Assembly: GCF_029945685.1 (NCBI RefSeq)
Contig: NZ_JAQSDA010000003.1
Location: forward strand, 124,001-188,000
Reading direction: 5' to 3'
DNA: 64,000 bases
Origin: Polaromonas sp.
Lineage (GTDB): Bacteria; Pseudomonadota; Gammaproteobacteria; Burkholderiales; Burkholderiaceae_C
The notes beneath the pieces are model-generated. The model was not told the DNA's origin. It saw nothing but the letters and a program-made list of their open reading frames with translations, and searched no databases. The position numbers and the translations under genes were made by a program. How positions within the stretch are numbered: position 1 is the stretch's first letter; every line of letters starts with the position of its first letter. Positions 18,792 to 27,043 of this stretch are shown in pieces.

Positions 18792-20801
18792 TTATTTGTA
18801 CAGCAACTGCGGCAACCACAGGCCAATGGCCGGGAACTGGTACAGCAGGATGATGGCCAGGATCTGGATGCCCATGAAGGGAAGCATGCCCAGGAAAATC
18901 TGGTTCAGGGTCACATGTTTGGGTGCAACGCCCTTGAGGTAGAACGCGGCCATGGCCACCGGCGGGCTGAGGAAAGCTGTCTGCAGGTTCAGCGCCACCA
19001 GCAGGCCGAAGAACAGCGGATCGACGCCGAAGTTGTCCAGCAGCGGAATGAAGATGGGCATGAAGATCACGATGATCTCGGTCCACTCCAGCGGCCAGCC
19101 CAGAATGAAAATGATCGCCTGGCTCATCACCAGGAACTGGGTTTTGCTCAGGTTCATCCCGAGCACCCATTGCTCGACGAGTTCCTGCCCGCCCAGCAGC
19201 GCAAACGCCGCCGAGAAAATGGCCGAGCCGACAAACAGCCAGCACACCATGGCCGAGGTCTTGGCCGTCAGGAACACAGACTCCTGCAGCACCGACAAGG
19301 TCAGCCGCCGGTAGGCCGCTGCGAGCAAAAAGCCCCCCAGCGCGCCCATCGCGGCCGCCTCGGTCGGCGTGGCCAGGCCCATCACGATGGACCCGAGCAC
19401 CGCGATGATGAGAATCATCAGCGGGAAAAAGGACGACAGGAGCATCTTGAAGATCTCCAGTCGCGCAAAACTCAGGAACAGGTAGAACAGGGCCACCAGC
19501 GCGCCGAGGATCGCAAAGCAGACCCACCACCAGGTCGGTGCATCACGGGTGGTGGCGCCGGCCGGTGTGTTGTCCGCAGTGGCGGATGACGCAGCCGCAG
19601 GCTCGGCCAGCGCCGCTGCGGCCGGTACGGACGATGCTGCTGCTGTGCCGGCAGGCTCTTGCACGGCGCCGGACGGTGGCTCTTTCACGTCGCCGGACGG
19701 TGGCTCTTTCACGTCTCCCGACGGGGGGGCCTGCAAGCCGCCCTCGGCGGGCGGTTCCTGCAGACCCTGGCTTGGGGGCTCCTGCAAACCGCCGGTGTCC
19801 CTGGCGCGCTCCGATGAATTCGAGCCGATCTGCTGGATGTCATAAACCGCTTCGGCCTCCACGGTGGTCACCGCGCGATAGCTGGTGACCAGCACCAGCA
19901 GGAAAAGCAGGCCCGGCAGCACCACAATCGCCAGCTGCCGCAACAGATGGCCCATCGGCACATCGGTATTGCGCTTGCCCTTCATGGCGCCGACCAGGCT
20001 GGTCAGTGCGTGGCTGGAGGTGTCAGTCGTCAGGCGCTGTGTCAGCGGCGGAAGTGTGACCACCCGGTCCGCTGCCGACAGCGGCGGGGCCCACTTCGGT
20101 TTGAGCTTGGCGACCAGGACCACATAAAGGATGTACAGGCCGGTCAGCATCAGGCCCGGAAAAAAGGCGCCTGCGTAGAGCTGGACAACGGAAACACCCG
20201 CGGTGGCACCATAGACGATCAGCAGCACCGACGGCGGGATCAGGATGCCCAGGCAGCCGCCGGCGGTGATGGCGCCTGCCGCCAGCGGCACGCTGTAGCC
20301 GGCGCGCAGCATCGCCGGCAGGGCCAGCAGCCCCATCAGGGTGACCACGGCGCCAACGATGCCGGTCGCGGTGGCAAAAATCGCGCAGGTGACCAGGGTG
20401 GCGACCGCGAGGGAGCCCGGTATCCGGGCCATCGCCAGGTGCAGGCTCTTGAACAGTTTTTCGATCAGGTTGGCCCTCTCGACCAGGTAACCCATGAAGA
20501 CAAACAGCGGCACGGCAATGAGTACGTCATTGGCCATGGTTTTGTAGGCGGCCTGAACCATCAGGTCCAGCGTTTTGGTCGCGTCCCGGTTGTAGGCCAG
20601 CCAGGTGAAGATCATGCCCATGCCCATCAGCGTGAACGCTGTCGGAAAGCCCAGCATGATGGCCGTCACGACCAGCGACAGCATCAGCAGCCCGAGGTGG
20701 CCGTTGGTGATTTTTTCGACGCTCAGCAGCAAGGCGCATGCGCCGATGATCACCACGGCCATGAAAGACAGGCCAAACCAGAGTTCTTTGCGGATTTTCA
20801 T
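18792..20801 (-). CDS. dctM: TRAP transporter large permease DctM with a repeat-bearing loop
   Basis: 669-residue DctM-family membrane subunit driving solute uptake with an ion gradient. The first half has the usual helices and landmarks (GFPTAFTLMGMGM, LFVFMGYLVERANL, AGGCLGILIPPSV); the second half has GLATPTEAAAMGALGG, which is family-typical. Between them lies an extra segment: residues about 334-382 hold six degenerate 8-residue units (QEPPSQGL, KEPPSGDV) followed by an Ala-rich stretch. This makes the protein much longer than the usual 430 or so. The start overlaps dctQ by four bases. The subtype resembles TakM (2-oxo acids), but the substrate is unknown. Confidence 0.88.
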   Translation of the reverse strand: MKIRKELWFGLSFMAVVIIGACALLLSVEKITNGHLGLLMLSLVVTAIMLGFPTAFTLMGMGMIFTWLAYNRDATKTLDLMVQAAYKTMANDVLIAVPLFVFMGYLVERANLIEKLFKSLHLAMARIPGSLAVATLVTCAIFATATGIVGAVVTLMGLLALPAMLRAGYSVPLAAGAITAGGCLGILIPPSVLLIVYGATAGVSVVQLYAGAFFPGLMLTGLYILYVVLVAKLKPKWAPPLSAADRVVTLPPLTQRLTTDTSSHALTSLVGAMKGKRNTDVPMGHLLRQLAIVVLPGLLFLLVLVTSYRAVTTVEAEAVYDIQQIGSNSSERARDTGGLQEPPSQGLQEPPAEGGLQAPPSGDVKEPPSGDVKEPPSGAVQEPAGTAAASSVPAAAALAEPAAASSATADNTPAGATTRDAPTWWWVCFAILGALVALFYLFLSFARLEIFKMLLSSFFPLMILIIAVLGSIVMGLATPTEAAAMGALGGFLLAAAYRRLTLSVLQESVFLTAKTSAMVCWLFVGSAIFSAAFALLGGQELVEQWVLGMNLSKTQFLVMSQAIIFILGWPLEWTEIIVIFMPIFIPLLDNFGVDPLFFGLLVALNLQTAFLSPPVAMAAFYLKGVAPKHVTLNQIFLGMLPFMGIQILAIILLYQFPAIGLWLPQLLYK
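19657..19800 (-). repeat. 24-bp tandem repeat inside dctM
   Basis: Units of ACGTCGCCGGACGGTGGCTC plus TTTC, two nearly identical copies flanked by about four degenerate ones. All are multiples of three bases, so the frame is kept. The repeats encode Glu/Pro/Pro/Ser-Gly units in a loop between membrane segments. Confidence 0.85.
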
Positions 20802-21418
20802 TTGCCGCTCTCCTTGAGGGCCAGCTCGCGCTCGAGGGCGGCCATGTCTTCGTCCTTCACATGCACCATGGCCTTGAGTTGCTCGACGTTGACTTCCTCG
20901 ACGTCGCCGTCACGCGCCGGCCAGGCGCCTGTCTGCAGGCAGAGGATGCAGCGGATGATCTCGACCACGCCCTGCAGCAGCAGCACACTGCCGGCCAGCG
21001 GGATCACGAATTTGAAGGGGTACAGGGGCAAGGCATCGGCAGAAAAAGTCTGCTCGTTGATGGCCAGCGATTCCTGGAAATAGACCCAACCGGCCCAGGT
21101 CAGCGCGACCACACCCGGCAGGAAAAAAATCAGATACAGCGTCAGGTCAATGACGGCTTGCGTGCGGGGCTTCAGGAAGCCGTACAACACGTCGCCGCGC
21201 ACATGGCCGTTCTTGCTCAGCGTATAGGCGCCGGCGGTCATGAACAGCGTCCCGTAGAGCATGATCTGCGCGTCAAGCACCCAGGCATGGGGTTTGTTGA
21301 GTGCATAGCGGGAGAACACCTCCCAGCTGATCAACAGGGTCAGCAGCACCACGCTCCACGCGAAGGCTTTACCTATCCAGGTGGAAAAACGGTCCACCGT
21401 CAACAAAACTGATTGCAT
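20798..21418 (-). CDS. dctQ: TRAP transporter small permease DctQ
   Basis: 206-residue small membrane subunit with four hydrophobic segments, including WEVFSRYALNKPHAWV and LYGTLFMTAGAYTLSKNGHVRGD, hallmarks of DctQ. A charged C-terminal tail of about 45 residues is longer than usual. The start at 21418 (MQSVLLTVDRF) has GGAG six bases upstream; an in-frame ATG 33 bases earlier lacks one. It lies between a terminator-like hairpin after dctP and the overlapping dctM. Confidence 0.88.
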   Translation of the reverse strand: MQSVLLTVDRFSTWIGKAFAWSVVLLTLLISWEVFSRYALNKPHAWVLDAQIMLYGTLFMTAGAYTLSKNGHVRGDVLYGFLKPRTQAVIDLTLYLIFFLPGVVALTWAGWVYFQESLAINEQTFSADALPLYPFKFVIPLAGSVLLLQGVVEIIRCILCLQTGAWPARDGDVEEVNVEQLKAMVHVKDEDMAALERELALKESGK

Positions 21419-21446
21419 TTCAACTCCAGGCACGACGTTGCGTGGT

Positions 21447-21485
21447 TGCAAAAAACAAAAGGGGGCACCGGGATGGGTGCCCCCC
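21447..21485 (-). terminator. Intra-operon terminator between dctP and dctQ
   Basis: A nine-base stem GGGGGCACC / GGTGCCCCC with a six-base loop, read on the minus strand and followed by TTTTGTTTTTTGC. As it sits between genes of one operon, it probably lets dctP be made in excess over the membrane subunits. Confidence 0.85.
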
Positions 21486-21502
21486 TTCAGGTCACAGGCT
21501 GA

Positions 21503-22627
21503 TCAGGCCTTCTTGGCGTTTCGGCCAAAGTAGTGGTTGAACGCCATCTTGAAGTCGACGGTGTAGTCGTTCTGCCACTGACCGGCGCGCTGGGCAAAAG
21601 CCTTTTGCGATTCCAGCACCTTCTTGAACATCGGGTTCTCGGAAGACTTCTTGGCGATGGTCTTGTCCCACGCTGCGAGCTGCGCGCGCAGGATGGCATC
21701 CGGTGTCTTGTAGAACTTGATGCCCTGCTTTTTCAGTGCTTCATAGTCTTCCGAATTGCGCGAGATGGCTTTCCAGCTCATGTCGGCACTGGCCGCCTGA
21801 ACGGCGTAGTCGATGATGGCTTTCTGCTCGGCCGGCAGCGCGGTCAGTTTGGTCTTGTTGAACAGGATCTCGAACTGCTCGCCACTCTGGTGGAAACTCT
21901 GCAGCATGCAGTTCTTGGCCACGTCGGGGAAACCCAGGATGCGATCAGAGGTGGCGTTGTTGAACTCGGCGGCATCGATCAGGCCGCGGTCCAGGGCCGG
22001 CACGATTTCGCCGCCAGGCAAGGGATTCACCGCTGTGCCCATTTCGGTGAACACGTCCACCGCCAGGCCGACCGTGCGGAATTTGAGACCCTTCATGTCT
22101 TCCACCTTGGCGATCGGCTTCTTGAACCAACCCAGGGGCTGCGTGGGCATCGGACCGTACAGGTAGGACTGCACGTCGAGGTTCAGGCTCCTGTAGATCT
22201 CGTCGACCAGCGCCTTGCCGCCGCCGTAGTTGTGCCAGGCCAGGACCATGTTGGCGTCCATGCCGTAACCCGGCCCCGAGCCCCACAGTGCCAGCGCGGA
22301 GTTTTTGCCGTACCAGTAAGCGACCACACCGTGACCGCCGTCGAGCGTGCCTTTGCTGACGGCATCCAGCAGCTGGAAAGCAGGCACCACGGCACCGGCT
22401 GGCAGCACCTCAATCTTGAGCTTGCCGCCGGCCATGTCGTTGACTTTCTTCGCAAAGTCATTGGCGTATTCATGGAAGATGTCCTTGGCCGGCCAGGTGC
22501 TCTGGAAGCGCAGCGTGGTGGCAGTTTGCGCGGTTGCCAGCATGGGTGCGGACATGGCACCGGCGCCGGCGGCGACGGCTGCGCCCTTGAGCAGGCTGCG
22601 GCGGCGAGGGGTCTTGATATCGGTCAT
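21503..22627 (-). CDS. dctP: TRAP transporter substrate-binding protein DctP, Tat-exported
   Basis: 374-residue periplasmic solute-binding protein. The N-terminus is a twin-arginine signal (PRRRSLLKGAAVAAGAGAM...). The mature part begins LRFQSTWPAKDIFHEYA, and the DctP core (KGLKFRTVGLAVDVFTEMG, then PLPGGEIVPALDRGLIDAAEF) carries the Arg expected to bind the ligand's carboxylate. It resembles the TakP/2-oxo-acid group, but the ligand cannot be named. The strong ribosome site AGGAGACAAGCC precedes ATG. First gene of the transporter operon. Confidence 0.9.
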   Translation of the reverse strand: MTDIKTPRRRSLLKGAAVAAGAGAMSAPMLATAQTATTLRFQSTWPAKDIFHEYANDFAKKVNDMAGGKLKIEVLPAGAVVPAFQLLDAVSKGTLDGGHGVVAYWYGKNSALALWGSGPGYGMDANMVLAWHNYGGGKALVDEIYRSLNLDVQSYLYGPMPTQPLGWFKKPIAKVEDMKGLKFRTVGLAVDVFTEMGTAVNPLPGGEIVPALDRGLIDAAEFNNATSDRILGFPDVAKNCMLQSFHQSGEQFEILFNKTKLTALPAEQKAIIDYAVQAASADMSWKAISRNSEDYEALKKQGIKFYKTPDAILRAQLAAWDKTIAKKSSENPMFKKVLESQKAFAQRAGQWQNDYTVDFKMAFNHYFGRNAKKA

Positions 22628-23006
22628 GGCTTGTCTCCTGTTGTAAAAATAACGTTAGCGCACTATCTTTTGTCATCGATGCTTTGCACGTAAGAGGGTT
22701 TTTACCAACGGCCCGCCGCAGATTGCGCCTAATTGGGGTGAAACTGTTTATCAGGGCTCTCTCAAATGCTGTTCCGTCAGCTTTTCGTCAAGCTTCGAGG
22801 CCGTCGCGCGGCGACAGCCCCGGTATGGGGGTTGGGCGAGTCTTATGAATTATTCTGGCCTTCAGCCCTTATCCCGCAAGCGCGAAAAGCTATAAAAATG
22901 AGAGCAGACAGGGCCAGGGTCCCTCTTTGCGGCAGAAGGCCCTGAGGTTCTAAACTTGTCATGCAGGCCGGTCGGCCTGTCGCCTGCCCCCGTACGGAAG
23001 CCTGCC
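22628..23006. promoter_or_regulatory. Divergent intergenic region, dctP / persulfide dioxygenase
   Basis: 379 bases without a gene. It should hold the dctP promoter on the minus side and the dioxygenase promoter on the plus side. It also holds one copy of the interspersed repeat at 22857-22906. No operator stands out by eye. Confidence 0.5.
22857..22906 (-). repeat. Interspersed 50-bp repeat (GCTAT family), copy 4
   Basis: Plus-strand GGCCTTCAGCCCTTATCCCG, then CAAGCGCGAAAAGCTATAAA. Reverse orientation, in a divergent promoter region. Confidence 0.7.
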
Positions 23007-24128
23007 ATGACACCTGTTCAGCTTTTTGACCCCGCCTCCAGCACCTATACCTACCTGCTGTTTGATCCGTCCACACGCGAGGCCCTGATCATCGATCCGG
23101 TGGACCAGCAGGTCGAGCGCGACCTCGAGGTGCTGCGCGAGCACCAGCTCAAGTTGTTGTGGACCGTGGAGACACACGCCCATGCCGACCACATCACCAG
23201 CGCCGGGCAGCTGGCGGAACACACCGGCGCCCGCACGGCGGCACCGCAAGGCTGCGGCATTGCCACAGCCGCCCGGCAGCTTGGTGATGGTGATGTGTTG
23301 CAGGTCGGCGCAGAGCAGGTCCGCGTGCTGCACACCCCGGGGCACACGGCCGGCAGCGTGAGTTACCTATGGCGCAACCATGTGTTCACCGGCGACACCC
23401 TTCTGATCAACGGCTGCGGCCGCACCGACTTCCAGTCCGGCAGCGCAGAAGATCTCTACCAAAGCATCACCGGGCGGCTGTTCACGCTGCCGGACGACAC
23501 CGTGGTCTGGCCGGGACACGACTACCAGGGCCGGACCCATTCAACGATTGGCGCCGAGAAGGCCGGCAATGCGCGCATCGCGGGAAAAAGCCTGGCCGGG
23601 TTTGTCGCCACCATGGCGCAGCTCCAGTTGCCGCGGCCCGCGCGCATGGACGAGGCGATCCCCGCCAACCAGAGTTCGGGCATGGGGACCGGCCGCCACG
23701 ATGCCGGTGGGGCCGGCGCGCTCCAGGTTCAGCCGGCCGAGGGTTATGCCGGCAATGTGTCGCCCGAGCTGGCCTGCCAATGGTGGCAGGCGGGCCAGGC
23801 GGTGCTGGTCGATGTGCGCACCGACGCGGAGCGGGAATGGGTGGGTTTTGTGCCTGGTGCGGTGCCGCTGGCCTGGAAACAGTGGCCCGGCATGGCCATG
23901 AACCCGCAGTTCGACCAGGGCCTGCAGGCCGCCGTGCCGGCGGGCCAGAAGGCGGTGCTGCTTTGCCGCAGTGGTGTGCGTTCGATCGCCGCCGCCCGAC
24001 GCGCCACTGAGCTGGGGCTGGAGGCCTACAACATCCTGGAGGGTTTCGAGGGCGACCCGGATGCGCAGGCCCATCGCGGTGCACGTGGGGGCTGGCGCTT
24101 TCGCGGCCTGCCGTGGCGGCAGAACTAG
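23007..24128 (+). CDS. Persulfide dioxygenase-rhodanese fusion protein
   Basis: 373 residues, two enzymes in one chain. Residues 1 to about 235 are an ETHE1/Blh-like metallo-beta-lactamase-fold dioxygenase that oxidises glutathione persulfide to sulfite (THAHADH metal motif, HTPGHTAGS, TGDTLL, WPGHDY). Residues about 255-373 are a rhodanese domain with active-site Cys in LLCRSGVRS. This matches the PRF-type fusions known in Burkholderia. It detoxifies sulfide or persulfides in the cytoplasm. ATG at 23007 follows GGAAG; an earlier in-frame start would add an unsupported leader. The gene is monocistronic and its stop lies about 11 bases before a GC-rich repeat. Confidence 0.9.
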   Translation: MTPVQLFDPASSTYTYLLFDPSTREALIIDPVDQQVERDLEVLREHQLKLLWTVETHAHADHITSAGQLAEHTGARTAAPQGCGIATAARQLGDGDVLQVGAEQVRVLHTPGHTAGSVSYLWRNHVFTGDTLLINGCGRTDFQSGSAEDLYQSITGRLFTLPDDTVVWPGHDYQGRTHSTIGAEKAGNARIAGKSLAGFVATMAQLQLPRPARMDEAIPANQSSGMGTGRHDAGGAGALQVQPAEGYAGNVSPELACQWWQAGQAVLVDVRTDAEREWVGFVPGAVPLAWKQWPGMAMNPQFDQGLQAAVPAGQKAVLLCRSGVRSIAAARRATELGLEAYNILEGFEGDPDAQAHRGARGGWRFRGLPWRQN

Positions 24129-24138
24129 AGCCAGAACT

Positions 24139-24227
24139 AGCGCCCCCACGCTTGTCGCTTCGCGTACTGCGCTGCCCCCCGAGGGGGCGCTGCGCCTGCG
24201 GCCCGGCAAAGCCGGTTCCGCGGCCCC
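24139..24227 (+). repeat. GC-rich interspersed repeat, copy 2
   Basis: Blocks in order: AGCGCCCCCACGCTTGTCGC, TTCGCG, GCTGCCCCCCGAGGGGGCGC, TGCGCCTGCGG, and a GGC/GCC-rich end. GAACTAG appears twice just before it (24122-24128 and 24134-24140), the first being the end of the preceding gene. Copy 3 at 33229 also abuts GAACTAG. Confidence 0.8.
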
Positions 24228-24304
24228 TGCTTGAAAATGTGGCCCCCGGGCCGTGCATGGAACCGCCCCGAGACAGCGCGGCTTGGTTCACATAAACTGG
24301 CCGT

Positions 24305-25621
24305 ATGAACAATGACAGTCTGCTCAAACGCATTGAATCGAAACGCGACGAGGTGATTGCGCTCACCCAGGACCTGGTTCGCATTCCCACCATCAACCCG
24401 CCGGGGGACGCTTACGAAGCCTGCGCCCACCTGCTCGGCGAGCGGCTGCAAAAACGGGGCTTTGCCGTCGAATACATACGGGCCGCCGGGGCACCGGGCG
24501 ATCGCAACTCCCATCCTCGCATCAATGTGGTGGCCCGCTACGAAGGCGCACCGGGTGGCGAGTGTGTGCACTTCAACAGCCACATCGACGTGGTGGAGGC
24601 CGGGTCCGGCTGGACCACCGACCCCTTCGGCGGCGAGGTCCGGGACGGCAAGGTCTACGGACGCGGCACCTGCGACATGAAGGGCGGACTGGCCTCCAGC
24701 GTGATCGCCTGCGAGGCGATCCTTGAGGAAGGCCTTCCCTTTGCCGGCGCGCTGGAAATTTCCGGCACCGTCGATGAAGAGTCGGGTGGCTTCGCGGGCG
24801 TGGGTTACCTGGCCGAGCGCGGGTACTTCACGAAGCCGCGCGTGCACCATGTGATCATCCCCGAGCCGCTCGGTGTGGACCGCATCTGCCTGGGCCACCG
24901 CGGTGTCTGGTGGGGCGAGGTCGAGACCCTGGGCCGTATCGCCCACGGCTCCATGCCTTTCCTGGGCGACAGCGCGATCAATCACATGAGCGCCTTCATC
25001 CATCTGCTGGAAACGCAGTTGCAGCCGCGCCTGTCGCAGCGCCACACGGCCGAGCCTGTGGAGCCGCCCGGTGCCCGGGTCAGCACGCTCAACATCAACA
25101 GCCTGCACGGTGGCCAGGTCGAACAGCTGTTTTCCATGGACGCTTTGAGCCGGCCGACCGGCGACCTGCCGGCACCGGTGGTGGCACACTCCTGCCGCGC
25201 TGTGCTGGACCGGCGTTTCATTGCCGAGGAAAACCTGGAGGCCGTGAAGGCCGAGATCGTGGCCATGCTCGATGAGCTCAAGCGCAGCCGACCGGGGTTT
25301 GACTACGGCATCCGGGACATCATGAGTTTTGTGCCGACAGCCACGCCCAGGGATGCCCCGGTGGTGCTGGCCACCGCGCGTGCGATCGCCCGGGTACTGG
25401 GCCGCGAAGCCAGCTACATCTCCAGTCCGGGTACTTACGACCAGAAACACATCGTGCGCACAGGCAAGCTCGATGCATGTATCGCCTACGGTCCGGGCAT
25501 CCTCGATCTGGCGCACCAGCCTGACGAATATGTGGGCATTCAGGAGCTGGTGGACAGCGCGAAGATCATGGCACTGGCAGCTTTGAGCCTGACCAGTGGT
25601 CGCCAGGCAACATCAAAGTAA
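24305..25621 (+). CDS. M20-family deacylase (ArgE/DapE-like)
   Basis: 438-residue metallo-amidohydrolase of the acetylornithine deacetylase / succinyl-diaminopimelate desuccinylase group. Metal and catalytic motifs are seen: HFNSHIDVVEAG, GRGTCDMKGG, TVDEESGG and a C-terminal DLAHQPDEYV. It is longer than ArgE (here 395 residues at 51843) and differs in sequence, so it is a different member; the substrate is some N-acyl amino acid or peptide. The quorum-sensing locus starts just downstream. No specific pathway link is visible. Confidence 0.82.
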   Translation: MNNDSLLKRIESKRDEVIALTQDLVRIPTINPPGDAYEACAHLLGERLQKRGFAVEYIRAAGAPGDRNSHPRINVVARYEGAPGGECVHFNSHIDVVEAGSGWTTDPFGGEVRDGKVYGRGTCDMKGGLASSVIACEAILEEGLPFAGALEISGTVDEESGGFAGVGYLAERGYFTKPRVHHVIIPEPLGVDRICLGHRGVWWGEVETLGRIAHGSMPFLGDSAINHMSAFIHLLETQLQPRLSQRHTAEPVEPPGARVSTLNINSLHGGQVEQLFSMDALSRPTGDLPAPVVAHSCRAVLDRRFIAEENLEAVKAEIVAMLDELKRSRPGFDYGIRDIMSFVPTATPRDAPVVLATARAIARVLGREASYISSPGTYDQKHIVRTGKLDACIAYGPGILDLAHQPDEYVGIQELVDSAKIMALAALSLTSGRQATSK

Positions 25622-25678
25622 TACCAAGGTAGTGATTTAAGACAATCGCTACACCGGAATCCGACTTTCGGCGGCCGA

Positions 25679-25700
25679 CCCCTGTCAATGTTGACAGGGG
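25679..25700. promoter_or_regulatory. lux-box-like dyad upstream of cqsA
   Basis: A 22-bp dyad, perfect in both 10-base arms, with core CTGTCAATGTTGACAG at 25682-25697. It lies about 63-84 bases before the cqsA start, a normal position for an activator site. A second copy of the core, with centre CT instead of TG, is at 29446-29461. The pattern CTGT-N8-ACAG is that of lux boxes bound by LuxR-type regulators, one of which is encoded in this locus. Confidence 0.8.
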
Positions 25701-25762
25701 GGGCAACGCCGATTTTGTCAATTTCATCTTCAATGGTGGTACTTTTTCACAAGGTAACCACC

Positions 25763-27022
25763 ATGCACTCTCAACTTCTCGAAAAACTTCCTGCACAACT
25801 CGTAACAAAAACTCTTGTCAACCCGGGCCTCTCGCCGCATCTGCAGCAGCGAATTGCGCGCGAATTCACGCCGCGCTGGCAACAGCAGTGGGGTGGCAAG
25901 TTTGTCCTTCACGGCAGAACCGCCGGTCCGGATGCCGTCCGTCTTGACGGCAACGATTACCTCAGCGTGACCGGCCATCCCGACATCGTCAGCGCCCAGG
26001 TGGCAGCCTTGCGCAATGACCGGGAGTTCGTGATCCAGTCCGGCGTGTTTGTACATGGCGAGCATCCCGCCCGGACACTGGAAAAGTCCCTGGCCCAGTG
26101 GGTCGGAAAGGAAGACGGGTTTGTCTGCCAGTCCGGCTATGCGGCCAATGTCGGTTTGCTGCAGGCCATTGCCGATCCACAGACCCCGGTGTACCTCGAC
26201 ACGCTGGCGCACACCTCGCTGTGGGAAGGTGCGCATGCGGCGCGCGCACCTGCGCATCCGTTTCGCCACAACGATCCGGCCCACCTGGACCGGGTGTTGT
26301 CGCGGCACGGGCCGGGCGTGGTGGTGGTGGACTCGGTGTACAGCACCACCGGTGCCCTGTGTCCTTTGCGCGAGATGGTGGAAGTGGCCGAGCGCCACGG
26401 TTGCATGATCCTGGTGGACGAGTCGCATTCGCTCGGCACGCACGGACCCGGTGGCGCCGGTCTTTGCGCCGAACTCGGTCTGACGGACCGGGTGCATTTC
26501 ATCACGGCCAGCCTGGCCAAGGCCTTTGCCGGGCGCGGCGGTTTCTTCACGGCGCCCGCTGACTTGCGTTACTACATCCTCAGTTCCAGCTACCCCAATA
26601 TCTTCAGCTCCTGCCTGCTGTCCCACGAGATTGCCGGCCTCGGCGCCACGCTCGCTGTGATCGGCAAACGCGACGAACAGCGCCGGCGTCTGCGGGCCCA
26701 TACGCTGCGGCTGCGCAGCAGTCTGTCTGACATGGGTTACCCGATCCACCAGGGCACGGAGCAGATCATTTCACTGGAGGCCGGCACCGAGCCCGACACC
26801 ATGGTGCTGCGCGACCATCTGGAGGACCGCGGTGTTTTTGGCGCGGTTTTCTGTGCCCCGGCAACCAGCCGCAACCGGGCCATGGTGCGCCTGACCCTGC
26901 ACGCGGGGTTGACCGATGCGGAGCTGAGCCACGTGGAGGCGGTCGCGTACGAGATCGCGCCACTGGTCAAGCCCTGGGACTGGCCGATTGCGCGTCGGGC
27001 GCGGACGGCTGAAACGAATTGA
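25763..27022 (+). CDS. cqsA: Alpha-hydroxyketone autoinducer synthase (CqsA/LqsA family)
   Basis: 419-residue PLP enzyme of the alpha-oxoamine synthase fold, predicted to make a long-chain alpha-hydroxyketone or aminoketone signal (CAI-1/LAI-1 type) from an amino-acid-derived donor and an acyl-CoA. What separates it from BioF or KBL is near-identity to CqsA in several segments: VCQSGYAANVGLL, PVYLDTLAHTSLWEG, FRHNDPAHL, RHGPGVVVVDSVYSTTG. The PLP lysine is in ITASLAKAF. The start at 25763 follows AAGGTAAC; longer in-frame starts exist but overlap the presumed promoter. The cognate kinase and regulators lie immediately downstream on the other strand. Signal chain length cannot be read from sequence. 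Confidence 0.9.
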   Translation: MHSQLLEKLPAQLVTKTLVNPGLSPHLQQRIAREFTPRWQQQWGGKFVLHGRTAGPDAVRLDGNDYLSVTGHPDIVSAQVAALRNDREFVIQSGVFVHGEHPARTLEKSLAQWVGKEDGFVCQSGYAANVGLLQAIADPQTPVYLDTLAHTSLWEGAHAARAPAHPFRHNDPAHLDRVLSRHGPGVVVVDSVYSTTGALCPLREMVEVAERHGCMILVDESHSLGTHGPGGAGLCAELGLTDRVHFITASLAKAFAGRGGFFTAPADLRYYILSSSYPNIFSSCLLSHEIAGLGATLAVIGKRDEQRRRLRAHTLRLRSSLSDMGYPIHQGTEQIISLEAGTEPDTMVLRDHLEDRGVFGAVFCAPATSRNRAMVRLTLHAGLTDAELSHVEAVAYEIAPLVKPWDWPIARRARTAETN

Positions 27023-27043
27023 GGCCGGTACCGGCGGGGCGAC

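Noticed and set aside
25763..27022. Calling the synthase BioF or 2-amino-3-ketobutyrate ligase
   Set aside because: Same fold, but several long segments match CqsA closely and the kinase and regulators are adjacent; no biotin or threonine genes are nearby.
27024..27035. 12-bp palindrome GCCGGTACCGGC between cqsA and the response regulator
   Set aside because: It lies between convergent gene ends with no T run, and short GC palindromes are frequent at this base composition.
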